Assembly: GCF_015291885.1 (NCBI RefSeq)
Contig: NZ_CP036186.1
Span: 3,809,001-3,873,000 of the forward strand
DNA: 64,000 bases
Origin: Stutzerimonas stutzeri
GTDB taxonomy: Bacteria > Pseudomonadota > Gammaproteobacteria > Pseudomonadales > Pseudomonadaceae
Reading direction: 5' to 3'
Part shown: positions 8,594 to 17,418 of the stretch, piece by piece
Position numbering within the stretch: position 1 is the stretch's first letter
Layout: each line of letters opens with the position of its first letter
The notes under the pieces: model-generated
The model's database searches: none
What the model was told of the DNA's origin: nothing
What the model saw: only the letters and a program-made list of their open reading frames with translations
Position numbers and translations under genes: made by a program

Positions 8594-9679
8594 TTATTCG
8601 TCCGCCTTGATCACGCCGCGGCGCACCTGGTCTTCCTCGATGGATTCGAACAGCGCCTTGAAGTTGCCTTCGCCGAAGCCCTGGTTGCCCTTGCGCTGGA
8701 TGATCTCGAAGAAGATCGGGCCGATCACCGTGTTGGTGAAGATCTGCAGGAGGATGCCGTCGTCCCCCGGCGCGCCGTCGATCAGCAGGTTCAGCTCGCG
8801 CAGCACATCGGTTGGCTCGCCATGGCCAGCGACGCGGGTATCGACCTTCTCGTAGTAGGTCGCGGGGGTTGTCATGAAATCCACGCCGTTGGCACGCAGG
8901 CGGCGCACGGTCTCGTAGATGTCGTCGGTGGACAGCGCGATGTGCTGGATGCCCTCGCCGTGGTACTCGCGGATGAATTCCTCGATCTGCGATTTGTCGT
9001 CGGCCGACTCGTTGATCGGGATGCGGATCTTGCCGCAGGGCGCGGTCATGGCACGGGAGAACAGACCGGTCAGCTTGCCTTCGATGTCGAAGTAGCGAAT
9101 CTCGCGGAAGTTGGCGATGCGCTCGTAGAAACCGGACCAGACATCCATCTGCCCGCGCTTGACGTTGTGGGTCAGGTGATCGATACACATCAGACCGACG
9201 GCATTGTCGTTCGGCGTGCGCCCTTCGATGTATTCGAAGTCGACGTCGTAGATGCTCTTGTCGCCATAGCGGTCGACGAGATACAGCAGCGAGCCGCCGA
9301 TGCCTTCGACGCAGGGGATGTTCAGCTCGCCGAAGTTGGCGTGGCTGCCGACCAGCTTGGCGCCCTGGGATTCGACGTAGGCAGCGGCCTGCGCGGCGTT
9401 CTTCACCCGGAAGGCCATGGCGCAGGCGCTCGGGCCGTGCTTCTCGCCGAACTCGCGCACATGCCCGGTGGGGCTGCCGTTGAGCACGATATTGATGTCG
9501 TGCTGCTGGAACAGCCAGACCTCCTTGGAGCGATGCTTGGCGGTTTCGGTAAAGCCCATCTGGGTGAACAGCGTGCGCAGCTGCTCGATGCCCTCTGCAT
9601 TCGGCGCGGTGAATTCGACGAACTCGAAGCCGTCGGTGCCGATGGGGTTGTGCTGTTCGATCTTGTTCACGGCGTTCAT
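8594..9679 (-). CDS. hpd: 4-Hydroxyphenylpyruvate dioxygenase
   Basis: A 361-residue Fe(II) enzyme converting 4-hydroxyphenylpyruvate to homogentisate, the entry step of this tyrosine pathway. It has two vicinal-oxygen-chelate domains. The C-terminal one shows all three iron ligands in context: His in IDHLTHNV, His in IQHIALSTDDI and Glu in GPIFFEIIQRKG. The family C-terminal GFGEGNFKALFESIE is intact and length is normal. ATG at 9679 is preceded by AGGAGG and by AACAATAAT at 9691-9699. The 157-bp gap before the homogentisate dioxygenase gene contains a palindromic repeat. Confidence 0.95.
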   Translation of the reverse strand: MNAVNKIEQHNPIGTDGFEFVEFTAPNAEGIEQLRTLFTQMGFTETAKHRSKEVWLFQQHDINIVLNGSPTGHVREFGEKHGPSACAMAFRVKNAAQAAAYVESQGAKLVGSHANFGELNIPCVEGIGGSLLYLVDRYGDKSIYDVDFEYIEGRTPNDNAVGLMCIDHLTHNVKRGQMDVWSGFYERIANFREIRYFDIEGKLTGLFSRAMTAPCGKIRIPINESADDKSQIEEFIREYHGEGIQHIALSTDDIYETVRRLRANGVDFMTTPATYYEKVDTRVAGHGEPTDVLRELNLLIDGAPGDDGILLQIFTNTVIGPIFFEIIQRKGNQGFGEGNFKALFESIEEDQVRRGVIKADE

Positions 9680-9690
9680 ATCGCCTCCTG

Positions 9691-9699
9691 ATTATTGTT
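9691..9699 (-). promoter_or_regulatory. A-rich Crc/Hfq-type motif in the hpd leader
   Basis: On the mRNA this reads AACAATAAT, three bases upstream of the AGGAGG ribosome binding site of hpd. Confidence 0.55.
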
Positions 9700-9932
9700 G
9701 TGAGGACTGCCGTTGCACGGCTTGGCTGGCCCCATCACACCCCAGGCCAGGGCAGCGAACAATGCTGTTTACGGGCACGGAAAGCGGCTGGCGCCATCCC
9801 CGCCGTCAGGTTTTCCTTACAGCGCCTTTTTTGCTGAAAAGCCTGGCTCGGCGGCTTGCCAGGCGTAACGAAAAGCTGACAGAGCGGTGCGACAACCTGC
9901 CGCACTTGTGATTCGCCGCATGGAATCGCGCA
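9700..9932. other. Intergenic region upstream of hpd
   Basis: This 233-bp stretch must contain the hpd promoter, since a terminator at 9933-9957 ends the transcript from the gene above. I see no convincing -24/-12 sequence. A TGTAAG half-site on the minus strand near 9817-9822 recalls the PhhR box (TGTAAA-N6-TTTACA), but the second half is poor. No ORF worth calling. Confidence 0.4.
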
Positions 9933-9957
9933 TAAAAAAGGTGGGCTGAAGCCCACC
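9933..9957 (-). terminator. Rho-independent terminator of the second NSS transporter gene
   Basis: GGTGGGCT (9940-9947) pairs with AGCCCACC (9950-9957), followed on the minus strand by six Ts. A second, identical stem at 10043-10060 lacks a T run and is probably a repeat relative. Confidence 0.85.
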
Positions 9958-10042
9958 CCATGAAGGCCTGCGTCGGCCTTTCGATAGGATGGACCTGAGC
10001 CCACCAAAAGGACTTCGATAGAAGCCCGCAGCATTTTTGTAG

Positions 10043-10060
10043 GGTGGGCTTCAGCCCACC
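10043..10060. repeat. Repeat hairpin GGTGGGCT-TC-AGCCCACC
   Basis: The stem is identical to that of the terminator at 9933-9957 and is preceded by GTAG, linking it to the GTAGGGTGGA family. A degenerate third copy lies between them (ATGGACCTGAGCCCACC near 9990-10006). Confidence 0.6.
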
Positions 10061-10091
10061 GACGCGTTCTGCACAGACGCCCGTGATCGCG

Positions 10092-11501
10092 CTAGATCAG
10101 CCCGAGCAGGTTGAGGAATACCAGCACGATGGCCACCGGCGTGCCGTAGCGCAGCAGCTTCCACCAGGCCTGGAACAGCCCGGCGTTGCGAATGCCGATC
10201 GCGTCGCTGACCACCTGTTTTTGCAGCACCCAGCCGGTGAACAGCACCGTACCGAGCCCACCCAGCGGCATCAGCCAATTGGTGGTGAGGTAGTCCAGGG
10301 TGTCGAAGAAGGTCTTGCCGAACAGCTGGTAGTCCGCCCAGTGGTTGAACGAGAACACGCTGCCCAGGCTCAGCAACCAGAGCACCAGGCCGCTGCCCAG
10401 CACCGCCTTGGTCCGGCTGATGCCGAAGCGCTCGGTGAGCCAGGCGATGCTCGGCTCGGAAAGCGAGATGGCCGAGGTCAGCGCGGCGATCACCAGCATC
10501 ACGAAGAACAGCCCGCCCACGACCTGCCCCAGCGGCATCTGGCCGAAGGCGATCGGCAGCGTGACGAAGATCAACCCCGGCCCGGCCCCCGGCTCCAGCG
10601 CGTTGCCGAACACCAGCGGGAAGATCGCCAGGCCGGCCAGCAGCGCCACCGCGGTATCGGCCAGTGCCACCAGAATCGAGGTCTTGGCGATCGAGGTACC
10701 TTCCGGCAGATAGGAGCCGTAGACCATCATCGCGCCGCAGCCCAGGCTCAGGGTGAAGAAGGCATGGCCGAGGGCGACCAGCACGCTCTGCGCGGTCAGC
10801 GCGGAAAAGTCCGGCACGAAAAGAAACTGCAGCGCCTGGGCGAACTCGCCTTCGATGGCGGCGTAGACCACCAGCACCAGCATCAGCACGAACAGCCCGG
10901 GCATCAGAAAGCGCAGCGATCGCTCCAGCCCGCCGCGCACGCCGAAGCCGACGATCAGCATGGTCGCCGCCAGCACCAGCGTGGCACACACCACCAGGCG
11001 CAGCGGGTCCGCCAGCAGCGCGCCGAACAGCGCACCACTGGCCTCCCCGCTGACCCCGGTGAAGCCGCCGCTGAACGTCGCCGGCACATAGGCCAGCGCC
11101 CAGCCGGCCACCACCAGATAGAAACTCAGGATGAGAAAGCCGGTCAGCCCTCCGAGCCAGCCCACCACCCGCCAGCGCGAACTGGCCCCGGCCTCGCGCG
11201 CCAACCGCGCCACGGCGCCATCAGGGTTCGCCCGACCACGGCGGCCGATCATCAGCTCGGCCATCAGCAGCGGAATGCCGATCAACAGGATGCAGGCGAG
11301 ATAGACCAGCACGAAGGCGCCGCCGCCGTTCTGCCCGGTCACGTAGGGGAATTTCCAGATATTGCCCAGGCCCACCGCGGAGCCGGTGGCGGCGAGGAAG
11401 AACACCCAGCGGGAGGACCACAGGCCTCGGCTGGCATTGTCCTGGATGCGTGCGCGTGCGCCGGCGAAGGTGCCGGCCGCGAGGCTGGTTTTATCGGTCA
11501 T
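10092..11501 (-). CDS. NSS-family sodium-dependent amino-acid transporter (second copy)
   Basis: A 469-residue symporter with the same TM1 ([16 protein letters not shown]) and TM2 (GGGAFVLVYLACIL) signatures as the copy at 4.1-5.6 kb, but a different N-terminus and C-terminal helices. It lies between hpd and the amino-acid dehydrogenase gene, so uptake of Tyr, Phe or a branched-chain amino acid is likely. The ATG at 11501 (MTDKTS) is preferred to 11558 because CAGGA and the A-rich leader motif at 11514-11525 lie just upstream of it. Two paralogues in one catabolic block suggest different substrates or affinities. Confidence 0.87.
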   Translation of the reverse strand: MTDKTSLAAGTFAGARARIQDNASRGLWSSRWVFFLAATGSAVGLGNIWKFPYVTGQNGGGAFVLVYLACILLIGIPLLMAELMIGRRGRANPDGAVARLAREAGASSRWRVVGWLGGLTGFLILSFYLVVAGWALAYVPATFSGGFTGVSGEASGALFGALLADPLRLVVCATLVLAATMLIVGFGVRGGLERSLRFLMPGLFVLMLVLVVYAAIEGEFAQALQFLFVPDFSALTAQSVLVALGHAFFTLSLGCGAMMVYGSYLPEGTSIAKTSILVALADTAVALLAGLAIFPLVFGNALEPGAGPGLIFVTLPIAFGQMPLGQVVGGLFFVMLVIAALTSAISLSEPSIAWLTERFGISRTKAVLGSGLVLWLLSLGSVFSFNHWADYQLFGKTFFDTLDYLTTNWLMPLGGLGTVLFTGWVLQKQVVSDAIGIRNAGLFQAWWKLLRYGTPVAIVLVFLNLLGLI

Positions 11502-11513
11502 TGCGGATTCCTG

Positions 11514-11525
11514 CTTGTTGTTTTT
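11514..11525 (-). promoter_or_regulatory. A-rich Crc/Hfq-type motif in the second transporter leader
   Basis: On the mRNA this reads AAAAACAACAAG, directly before the CAGGA ribosome binding site. Confidence 0.55.
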
Positions 11526-11629
11526 GTCAGGGATGGTGCGAACGAACGGAGCGGGCACGGCGCTGGCGATCAGAGCCCGCCGCCGCGCTCAGCGAAGGCC
11601 GGCGCGCTCGGGCGACCGGCCATGTGCCG

Positions 11630-12724
11630 TCATGAAACCTGCCGCTGCAGCGTCGCGACCTGAGGCGCGCCGCCGGCCTGCAAACGCTCGAGTGCCAGGC
11701 GGTCGGCGATCACCGAGGTGCATTCGCCGCTGGCGGCGGCCCGCTCGAAAATCTCGCGCAGCGTGCCGGCGATGGCGTTCACATGGGCATCGATCTGTGC
11801 GGCGCTGCCGCCGTTGCGCTGGTAGTAGACGTCGATGATGCCGCCGGCGTTGATTGCGTAGTCCGGCGCGTAGAGCTGGTTGCGCCGCTGCAGTTCGACG
11901 CCGATCTCGGCGCTGGCCAGCTGGTTGTTGGCCGCACCGGCGATCACCGGGGCACGCAGCACTTCCAGGGTCTGCTCGTTGAGGATGCCGCCCATGGCGC
12001 AGGGCGCGAAGACGTCAACGTCGAGACCGTAGATGTCCTGCGGGCGCACCACGTTGGCTCCCAGCTCGTCCATCGCCTGCTTGACGTTGGCATCGAAGAT
12101 GTCCGCCACCCACAGTTCGGCGCCGGCCGCTTTCAGGTGCCGCGCCAGCCCCAGGCCGACATGGCCGACGCCCTGGATCGCCACCTTCAGCCCGGTCAGC
12201 TCGTCGCGACCGAGGCGCTGGCGCACCGCTTCCTTGAGGCCGACGAAGACGCCGTAGGCGGTAGACGGCGACGGGTCGCCGCTGGCGACGCTGCCGTCGA
12301 GCAGGGTGCGCGGCGTGGCGCCGACCACATGGCGGGTGCGCTGGGCGAAGGCCTGCATTTCGGCATCGCCGGTGCCGGAGTCGGCGGCCGTGATGTAGCG
12401 CCCGCCGAGGCTGTCGACGAAGTCGCCCATCGCATGCAGCAGCGCCTGGCTCTTGCCGGTATGCGGATCGCCGATGATCACCGCCTTGCCGCCACCGAGC
12501 TTGAGCCCGGCCAGCGAGGATTTCAGCGTCATCCCGCGCGACAGCCGCAGCACATCGCGCAGGGCGTCGTCGTCATTGGCGTAGGGAAACATCCGGCAGC
12601 CACCCAACGCCGGACCGAGGCGCGTGTCGTGGATGGCGATGATGGCTTTCAGGCCCGACGCCTGGTCATGGCAAAAAACCACCTGTTCGTGGCGGTCGAA
12701 GTCGGGGTTAGCGAAGACGGACAT
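11630..12724 (-). CDS. Leu/Phe/Val-type amino-acid dehydrogenase
   Basis: A 364-residue NAD-dependent member of the Glu/Leu/Phe/Val dehydrogenase family, catalysing oxidative deamination to the 2-oxo acid. [11 protein letters not shown] contains the catalytic lysine region, and a second substrate region reads [10 protein letters not shown]. The Rossmann domain has [13 protein letters not shown]. Length fits leucine and phenylalanine dehydrogenases rather than the 420-450-residue glutamate enzymes. Beside an arylpyruvate:ferredoxin oxidoreductase it probably makes phenylpyruvate or branched 2-oxo acids for that enzyme. ATG at 12724 has GAGG upstream; AATAACAAT lies just before it (12741-12749). 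Confidence 0.88.
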   Translation of the reverse strand: MSVFANPDFDRHEQVVFCHDQASGLKAIIAIHDTRLGPALGGCRMFPYANDDDALRDVLRLSRGMTLKSSLAGLKLGGGKAVIIGDPHTGKSQALLHAMGDFVDSLGGRYITAADSGTGDAEMQAFAQRTRHVVGATPRTLLDGSVASGDPSPSTAYGVFVGLKEAVRQRLGRDELTGLKVAIQGVGHVGLGLARHLKAAGAELWVADIFDANVKQAMDELGANVVRPQDIYGLDVDVFAPCAMGGILNEQTLEVLRAPVIAGAANNQLASAEIGVELQRRNQLYAPDYAINAGGIIDVYYQRNGGSAAQIDAHVNAIAGTLREIFERAAASGECTSVIADRLALERLQAGGAPQVATLQRQVS

Positions 12725-12810
12725 TAGGATTACCTCTTTCATTGTTATTGGATTCGGGCCCTGCTGTCGGGCCCGTCTGAAAACGGTTCTGGCTGAAAAG
12801 CATCGCCCCG

Positions 12811-12960
12811 AGGGCGGGCCTCCCACAAAAGCGGCCGGTGCACACCGAGCCCTGTAGGAAGCCCTCCCTTGCGGCGACTGCGAGGGAGGGCCTCTCACAA
12901 AAGTGGCCGGCACATACCGAAGCCTTTGGGAGGCGCGCCCCCGCGGCGATTGCAGGCCGC
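12811..12960. repeat. 72-bp imperfect tandem repeat
   Basis: A unit starting AGGGCGGGCCTCCCACAAAA at 12811 recurs at 12883 (AGGGAGGGCCTCTCACAAAA), and a third partial unit begins near 12955. The period is 72 bp. The two full copies share the CACAAAAG-GGCCGG-CACACCGA-GCC order with scattered substitutions. It fills most of the 273-bp gap between the dehydrogenase and ferredoxin oxidoreductase genes. Confidence 0.65.
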
Positions 12961-12997
12961 AGGCCTGCCCGAGGCCAAACCAGCAGCGGACGCATCA

Positions 12998-15900
12998 TCA
13001 CGCCGCCGGCTGGAACAGCCGCACGCTCTGCACCTCGTCGCCCCTGGTCAGCTGCTCGCGGAGCAACTTCTCCTGCTGGCGGGCCTTGGCGATAGAGCGC
13101 TCCTTCACCGGGCCGTAGCCGCGGATCTGTTCCGGCAGCGCGGCGATGGCCACGGCGGTGCGGTAGTTGGTCGGCTTGAGCTGGGCCAGCAGCTCGTCCA
13201 CGGTCTTCTCGTACTCGGTGATCAGCTGGCGTTCGACGCGGCGGTCGTGGCCATAGCCGAACGGATCGAGCGGTGTGCCACGCAGGAAGCGGAACTTGGC
13301 CAGCACGCCGAACACATTGAGCATCCACGGCCCCAGCTCGCGCTTGCGCGGCTCGCCGGTAACCGCGTCACGCTTGGCCAGCCAGGCCGGGGCGAGGTGG
13401 AACTGCAGCTTGTAGTCGCCCTCGAACTGCGCCTGGAGCTGCTGGCGGAATTCCGGCTCGCTGTAGAGCCGCGCCACCTCGTACTCGTCCTTGTAGGCCA
13501 GGAGCTTGAAGTAGTAGCGGGCGACGGCCTTGGACAGCGCCAGATCGTCCGCCGTATCGGCATCGCGCACGCGCTCGACCAGCTGGCGATAGCGGCGCGC
13601 CAGCCCGGCGTTCTGGTAGCGGGTAAGGAAATCCACGCGCCACTCGACGATCTCTTCCAGGGTCTTGCAGATCGGCTCCGCTATTTCGGCCGGACGCGCC
13701 AGCTGTTCGACTGCTTCACGCTCTAGCACGGCACGGCGGCCCCAGCGGAAGGCCTGCAGATTCAGCTTGGCGGCAACGCCATTGAGTTCGATGGCCTTCT
13801 CGATGGCCTCGGCGCTGATCGGCAGCAGCCCCTGCTGATAGGCAAAGCCGAGCAGGAACAGGTTGGTGGCGATGCTGTCGCCCAAGAGCCGCGTGGCCAG
13901 GCGGGTGGCATCGACGAAGTGGGTCTTGTCGGCGCCGACCGCGTCGCTGATCGCCTGGCGCATGGCCGCGCCGGGCACCTGGGCGTCCGGGTTGCGAGTG
14001 AACTCGGCGGTGGCGGACTCGTGGCTGTTCACCACAGCATTGCTGATCCGCTCGTTGAGGCGGGTCAGCGATTCATCGCCCGCCGCGACGATCAGGTCGC
14101 AGCCCAGCAGCAGGTCGGCTTCACCGGCGGCGATACGCACCGCGTAGATGTCGCTCTGCTTCGCGGCGATGCGCACGTGGGTGGTCACCGGGCCGAATTT
14201 CTGCGCCAGACCGGCCTGGTCGAGCACGGTGCAGCCCTTGCCTTCCAGGTGCGCCGCCATGCCGAGCAGCGCGCCAAGGGTGGTCACGCCGCTGCCGCCA
14301 ACGCCGGGGATCAGCACATTCCAAGGCCGCTCCAGCGACGGATGCTGCGGCTCGGGCAAGGTCGCCGCCTCGATACCGCCTGCTACGGCTTCGGGCTTGC
14401 GCAACCCGCCGCCATGCACGGTGACGAAGCTCGGGCAGAAGCCCTCGACGCAGGAAAAATCCTTGTTGCAGGCGTTCTGGTCGATCTCGCGCTTGCGGCC
14501 CAGCTCGGTTTCCAGCGGCAGCACCGCCAGGCAGTTGGACTTCTCACCGCAGTCGCCGCAACCCTCGCACACCGCCGGGTTGATGAAGGCGCGCTTGGCC
14601 GGGTCTTCCAGCTTGCCGCGCTTGCGCCGACGACGCTTCTCGGTGGCGCAGGTCTGGTCATAGATGATCACCGAGACGCCCTTGAATTCGCGCATCTCGC
14701 GCTGCACGGCATCCAGTTCGCGGCGGTGATGGAAGCTGGTGATCGGCGCGAAGGTATCGCGAGTCGGGTACTTGTCCGGCTCGTCGCTGACCAGGGCGAT
14801 GCGCTTGACGCCCTCGTGGAAGATCTGCCGGCTGAGCTGATCGACGCGCAGCTCGCCGTCGATGGGCTGGCCGCCCGTCATGGCCACGGCATCGTTGTAG
14901 AGAATCTTGTAGGTGACGTTTACGCCCGCCGCGACGGCGGCGCGCACCGCCAGGCTGCCAGAGTGGAAGTAGGTGCCGTCACCCAGATTCTGGAACATGT
15001 GCGGGGTGTCGGTGAACGGCGCCTGGCCGATCCAGTTGACGCCCTCGCCGCCCATCTGGGTGAAGGTCTCGGTGCGCCGGTCCATCCACTGCACCATGTA
15101 ATGACAGCCGATACCGGCCGACGCGCGACTGCCCTCGGGCACCTTGGTCGAGCTGTTGTGCGGGCAGCCGGAGCAGTAGTGCGGCGTGCGCACGGTGCTG
15201 TAGCTGCGCGCGGCCAGGGCCTTTTCCTTGGCGGCCAGGAAGGCCAGCCGCGCCTGGATGCTGTCGCTGGTGTAGATCGGCGCGAGGCGCTTGGCGATCA
15301 CCCGGGCGATCATCGCCGGGGTCAGCTCGGAGAGGTTCGGCAGCAATGAATTGCCCTGCTCGTCGAACTCGCCAACCACCCGCGGACGCTTGCTGACGGG
15401 CCAGTTGTAGAGCTGCCCGGTGAGCTGGTCCTCGATGATGCTGCGCTTCTCCTCGACCACCAGAATCTCGTCCAGCCCCTGGGCGAACTCGTGCACCGAG
15501 ACCGGTTCTAGCGGCCAGCTCATGCCGACCTTGAGCACGCGCAGGCCGACCGAGGCGCACAGCGCTTCGTCCAGGCCCAGGTCATCCAGCGCCTGACGCA
15601 CGTCGAGATAGGACTTGCCGGTGGTGATGATGCCAAGGCGCGGATTCGGCGAATCGAGCATCACCCGGTTCAGGTTGTTGGCCCGGGCGAAGGCGCGTGC
15701 GGCGTAGATCTTGTACAGGTTGAGGCGCTTTTCCTGGACCAGCGGCGGGTCCGGCCAGCGGATGTGCACGCCGTCCTCGGGCAGTTCGAAATCGTCCGGG
15801 ATACGCGTCTGCACGCGCAGCGGATCGACTTCCACCACGGCGGAGGAGTCGACGTTCTCGGCAATGGTCTTCAGGGCCACCCAGCAGCCGGAGTAGCGCG

Positions 15901-16468
15901 ACAGCTCCCAGCCGATGATGCCGTAGTCGAGGATTTCCTGAACGTTGGCCGGGTTCAGCACCGGAATCGAGGCAGCGATGAAGGCATGCTCGCTCTGGTG
16001 CGGCAGCGTCGAGGACTTGCAGCCATGGTCGTCACCCGCCAGCAACAGCACGCCGCCTTTGGGCGACACACCCGCCGCATTCGCATGCTTGAACACGTCG
16101 CCGGCACGGTCGACGCCCGGCCCTTTGCCGTACCACATGGCGAACACGCCGTCGTACTTGGCGCCGGGGAACAGGTTGGTCTGCTGGCTGCCCCACACCG
16201 CGGTGGCGGCCAACTCTTCGTTGACGCCCGGCTGGAAGTGGATGGCGTGTTGCTTGAGGTAGTCGCGGGCTTCCCAGAGGCTCTTGTCCAGCCCGCCCAA
16301 TGGCGAGCCGCGATAGCCGGAGATGAAGCCACCAGTATTCAAACCACGGGCCTGATCACGCTGATGCTGCAGCATCGGCAAGCGGGTCAGCGCCTGGGTG
16401 CCGGTGAGGTACAGATGACCGGTAGCAAGCCGGTACTTGTCGTCCAGACGGATCTCGGCCAGAGACAT
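12998..16468 (-). CDS. Indolepyruvate:ferredoxin oxidoreductase, fused alpha-gamma-beta form
   Basis: A 1156-residue thiamine-diphosphate enzyme predicted to oxidise aryl- or branched-chain 2-oxo acids, with CoA, to acyl-CoA and reduced ferredoxin. The N-terminal part has GVNEELAATAVWG with the TPP-activating Glu. HYCSGCPHN and a CEGCGDCGEKSNC plus CNKDFSCVEGFC cluster supply iron-sulfur ligands. The gamma domain starts at PGVGGSGVTTLGALLG and is followed by QKFGPVTTHVRIA. This single-chain form corresponds to a fusion of separate archaeal IorA and IorB. ATG at 16468 follows AGGAG, with AACAACAAA before it. It is divergent from an Lrp-type gene, the likely regulator. Confidence 0.92.
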   Translation of the reverse strand: MSLAEIRLDDKYRLATGHLYLTGTQALTRLPMLQHQRDQARGLNTGGFISGYRGSPLGGLDKSLWEARDYLKQHAIHFQPGVNEELAATAVWGSQQTNLFPGAKYDGVFAMWYGKGPGVDRAGDVFKHANAAGVSPKGGVLLLAGDDHGCKSSTLPHQSEHAFIAASIPVLNPANVQEILDYGIIGWELSRYSGCWVALKTIAENVDSSAVVEVDPLRVQTRIPDDFELPEDGVHIRWPDPPLVQEKRLNLYKIYAARAFARANNLNRVMLDSPNPRLGIITTGKSYLDVRQALDDLGLDEALCASVGLRVLKVGMSWPLEPVSVHEFAQGLDEILVVEEKRSIIEDQLTGQLYNWPVSKRPRVVGEFDEQGNSLLPNLSELTPAMIARVIAKRLAPIYTSDSIQARLAFLAAKEKALAARSYSTVRTPHYCSGCPHNSSTKVPEGSRASAGIGCHYMVQWMDRRTETFTQMGGEGVNWIGQAPFTDTPHMFQNLGDGTYFHSGSLAVRAAVAAGVNVTYKILYNDAVAMTGGQPIDGELRVDQLSRQIFHEGVKRIALVSDEPDKYPTRDTFAPITSFHHRRELDAVQREMREFKGVSVIIYDQTCATEKRRRRKRGKLEDPAKRAFINPAVCEGCGDCGEKSNCLAVLPLETELGRKREIDQNACNKDFSCVEGFCPSFVTVHGGGLRKPEAVAGGIEAATLPEPQHPSLERPWNVLIPGVGGSGVTTLGALLGMAAHLEGKGCTVLDQAGLAQKFGPVTTHVRIAAKQSDIYAVRIAAGEADLLLGCDLIVAAGDESLTRLNERISNAVVNSHESATAEFTRNPDAQVPGAAMRQAISDAVGADKTHFVDATRLATRLLGDSIATNLFLLGFAYQQGLLPISAEAIEKAIELNGVAAKLNLQAFRWGRRAVLEREAVEQLARPAEIAEPICKTLEEIVEWRVDFLTRYQNAGLARRYRQLVERVRDADTADDLALSKAVARYYFKLLAYKDEYEVARLYSEPEFRQQLQAQFEGDYKLQFHLAPAWLAKRDAVTGEPRKRELGPWMLNVFGVLAKFRFLRGTPLDPFGYGHDRRVERQLITEYEKTVDELLAQLKPTNYRTAVAIAALPEQIRGYGPVKERSIAKARQQEKLLREQLTRGDEVQSVRLFQPAA

Positions 16469-16481
16469 GGGGCGCTCCTAA

Positions 16482-16490
16482 TTTGTTGTT
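16482..16490 (-). promoter_or_regulatory. A-rich Crc/Hfq-type motif in the ferredoxin oxidoreductase leader
   Basis: On the mRNA this reads AACAACAAA, three bases upstream of the AGGAG ribosome binding site. Confidence 0.55.
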
Positions 16491-16536
16491 ATCGGAGTCA
16501 GGGCAGCGTTGTTCGCTACCCGCCTGACGCAGTCAT

Positions 16537-16561
16537 GGAGAAACCGCACGGTTGTTTCTCC
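16537..16561. promoter_or_regulatory. Inverted repeat, candidate Lrp-family operator
   Basis: GGAGAAAC (16537-16544) and GTTTCTCC (16554-16561) are perfect 8-bp arms around a 9-bp centre, in the divergent gap between the oxidoreductase gene and the Lrp/AsnC gene. There is no T run, so a protein binding site is more likely than a terminator. Confidence 0.45.
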
Positions 16562-16685
16562 ACGCCGGCAATCGGCAGGGGATCACCCCACCGTCGCGTG
16601 TCGATTAACAGTCTGGCCGTGACGGAGAGAGATTTTCTTTCTACTTTTGCGGTAGAACAGCGCTTCTGTGCATGACCCATTCGCT

Positions 16686-16700
16686 AACAACAAGAAAACA
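16686..16700 (+). promoter_or_regulatory. A-rich Crc/Hfq-type motif in the Lrp-type regulator leader
   Basis: AACAACAAGAAAACA ends 9 bases before the regulator ATG and overlaps its weak AGG ribosome binding site. Confidence 0.5.
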
Positions 16701-16709
16701 GGCACGACC

Positions 16710-17180
16710 ATGCAGACTTCGCCATTGAGCAGCATCGATCGCAAGATCCTCCTGCTGCTGCAACACAACGCCGACCTCTCCGCCGCGGAAATTGCCGAGA
16801 AGGTCGAGCTGTCGCAATCGCCCTGCTGGCGACGCATCCATCGCATGCAGGAGGAGGGGCTGATCGAGCGCAAGGTCGCCCTGCTCAACCCGAAGAAACT
16901 CGGGCTGAACATGACGGTGTTCGTCAACATCAAGCTCTCGGCCCACGGCCGCAGCAACCTCGACGAGTTCGAGCGGGCGGTGGTGGGTTATCCCGAGGTG
17001 CTGGAGTGCCACACCATGGCCGGCGAGTCGGATTACCTGCTCAAGGTGGTGGCGCGCGATATCGACAGTTACGAACGCTTCCTGCGTGACCAACTCCTGC
17101 AGCGCCCCCACGTGCAGGAGGCGCACTCGCATATCGCCATGAGCGAGGTGAAGCGGACCACGGAGTTGCCGCTGGATTGA
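16710..17180 (+). CDS. Lrp/AsnC-family transcriptional regulator
   Basis: A 156-residue DNA-binding protein. The N-terminal helix-turn-helix (LSAAEIAEKVELSQSPCWRR) is the canonical Lrp/AsnC recognition region. The rest is the RAM effector and oligomerisation domain, with GYPEVLECHTMAGESDYLL at its usual place. It is divergent from the indolepyruvate:ferredoxin oxidoreductase gene, with an inverted repeat in the gap, so an amino acid or 2-oxo acid-responsive local regulator is likely. ATG at 16710 is chosen because family members start a few residues before IDRKIL; an in-frame ATG at 16668 would add 14 residues. Confidence 0.9.
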   Translation: MQTSPLSSIDRKILLLLQHNADLSAAEIAEKVELSQSPCWRRIHRMQEEGLIERKVALLNPKKLGLNMTVFVNIKLSAHGRSNLDEFERAVVGYPEVLECHTMAGESDYLLKVVARDIDSYERFLRDQLLQRPHVQEAHSHIAMSEVKRTTELPLD

Positions 17181-17205
17181 GCCTTCAGACCGGGTTCGCG
17201 GCGGG

Positions 17206-17239
17206 CGGTGGACAAGGCGAAGCCGTTATCCACCCTACG
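17206..17239. repeat. GTAGGGTGGA-family palindrome
   Basis: GGTGGACAAGGCGAAGCC pairs with the following TTATCCACCCTACG half; first of three copies in the gap after the regulator gene. Confidence 0.7.
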
Positions 17240-17269
17240 GGCGAAGCAGCCGCCACGAGGGAATGAAAG

Positions 17270-17304
17270 CGTAGGGTGGAAAACGGCCAGAGCCTTTTCC
17301 ACGC
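17270..17304. repeat. GTAGGGTGGA-family palindrome
   Basis: CGTAGGGTGGAAAACGGC with the opposing GCCTTTTCCACGCG half; second copy in this gap, in opposite orientation to its neighbours. Confidence 0.7.
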
Positions 17305-17360
17305 GTCCACCAAGATCGCCTCCGACATCGTCGCAAGCATCCGCATGCGTCGGGCCTAGT

Positions 17361-17396
17361 TACGGTGGATAAGGCTTCGCCGTTATCCACCCTACG
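17361..17396. repeat. GTAGGGTGGA-family palindrome
   Basis: TACGGTGGATAAGGCTTCG with CGTTATCCACCCTACG; third copy, lying just before the convergent DUF192 gene and possibly ending transcription from both sides. Confidence 0.7.
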
Positions 17397-17418
17397 CACC
17401 GACGCACCGCTTGCACTC

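Noticed and set aside
9680..9932. PhhR-type box upstream of hpd
   Set aside because: Only a TGTAAG half-site is visible on the minus strand; the second half does not match TTTACA.
10044..11663. 539-residue open frame on the plus strand
   Set aside because: Same artefact, antisense to the second NSS transporter gene.
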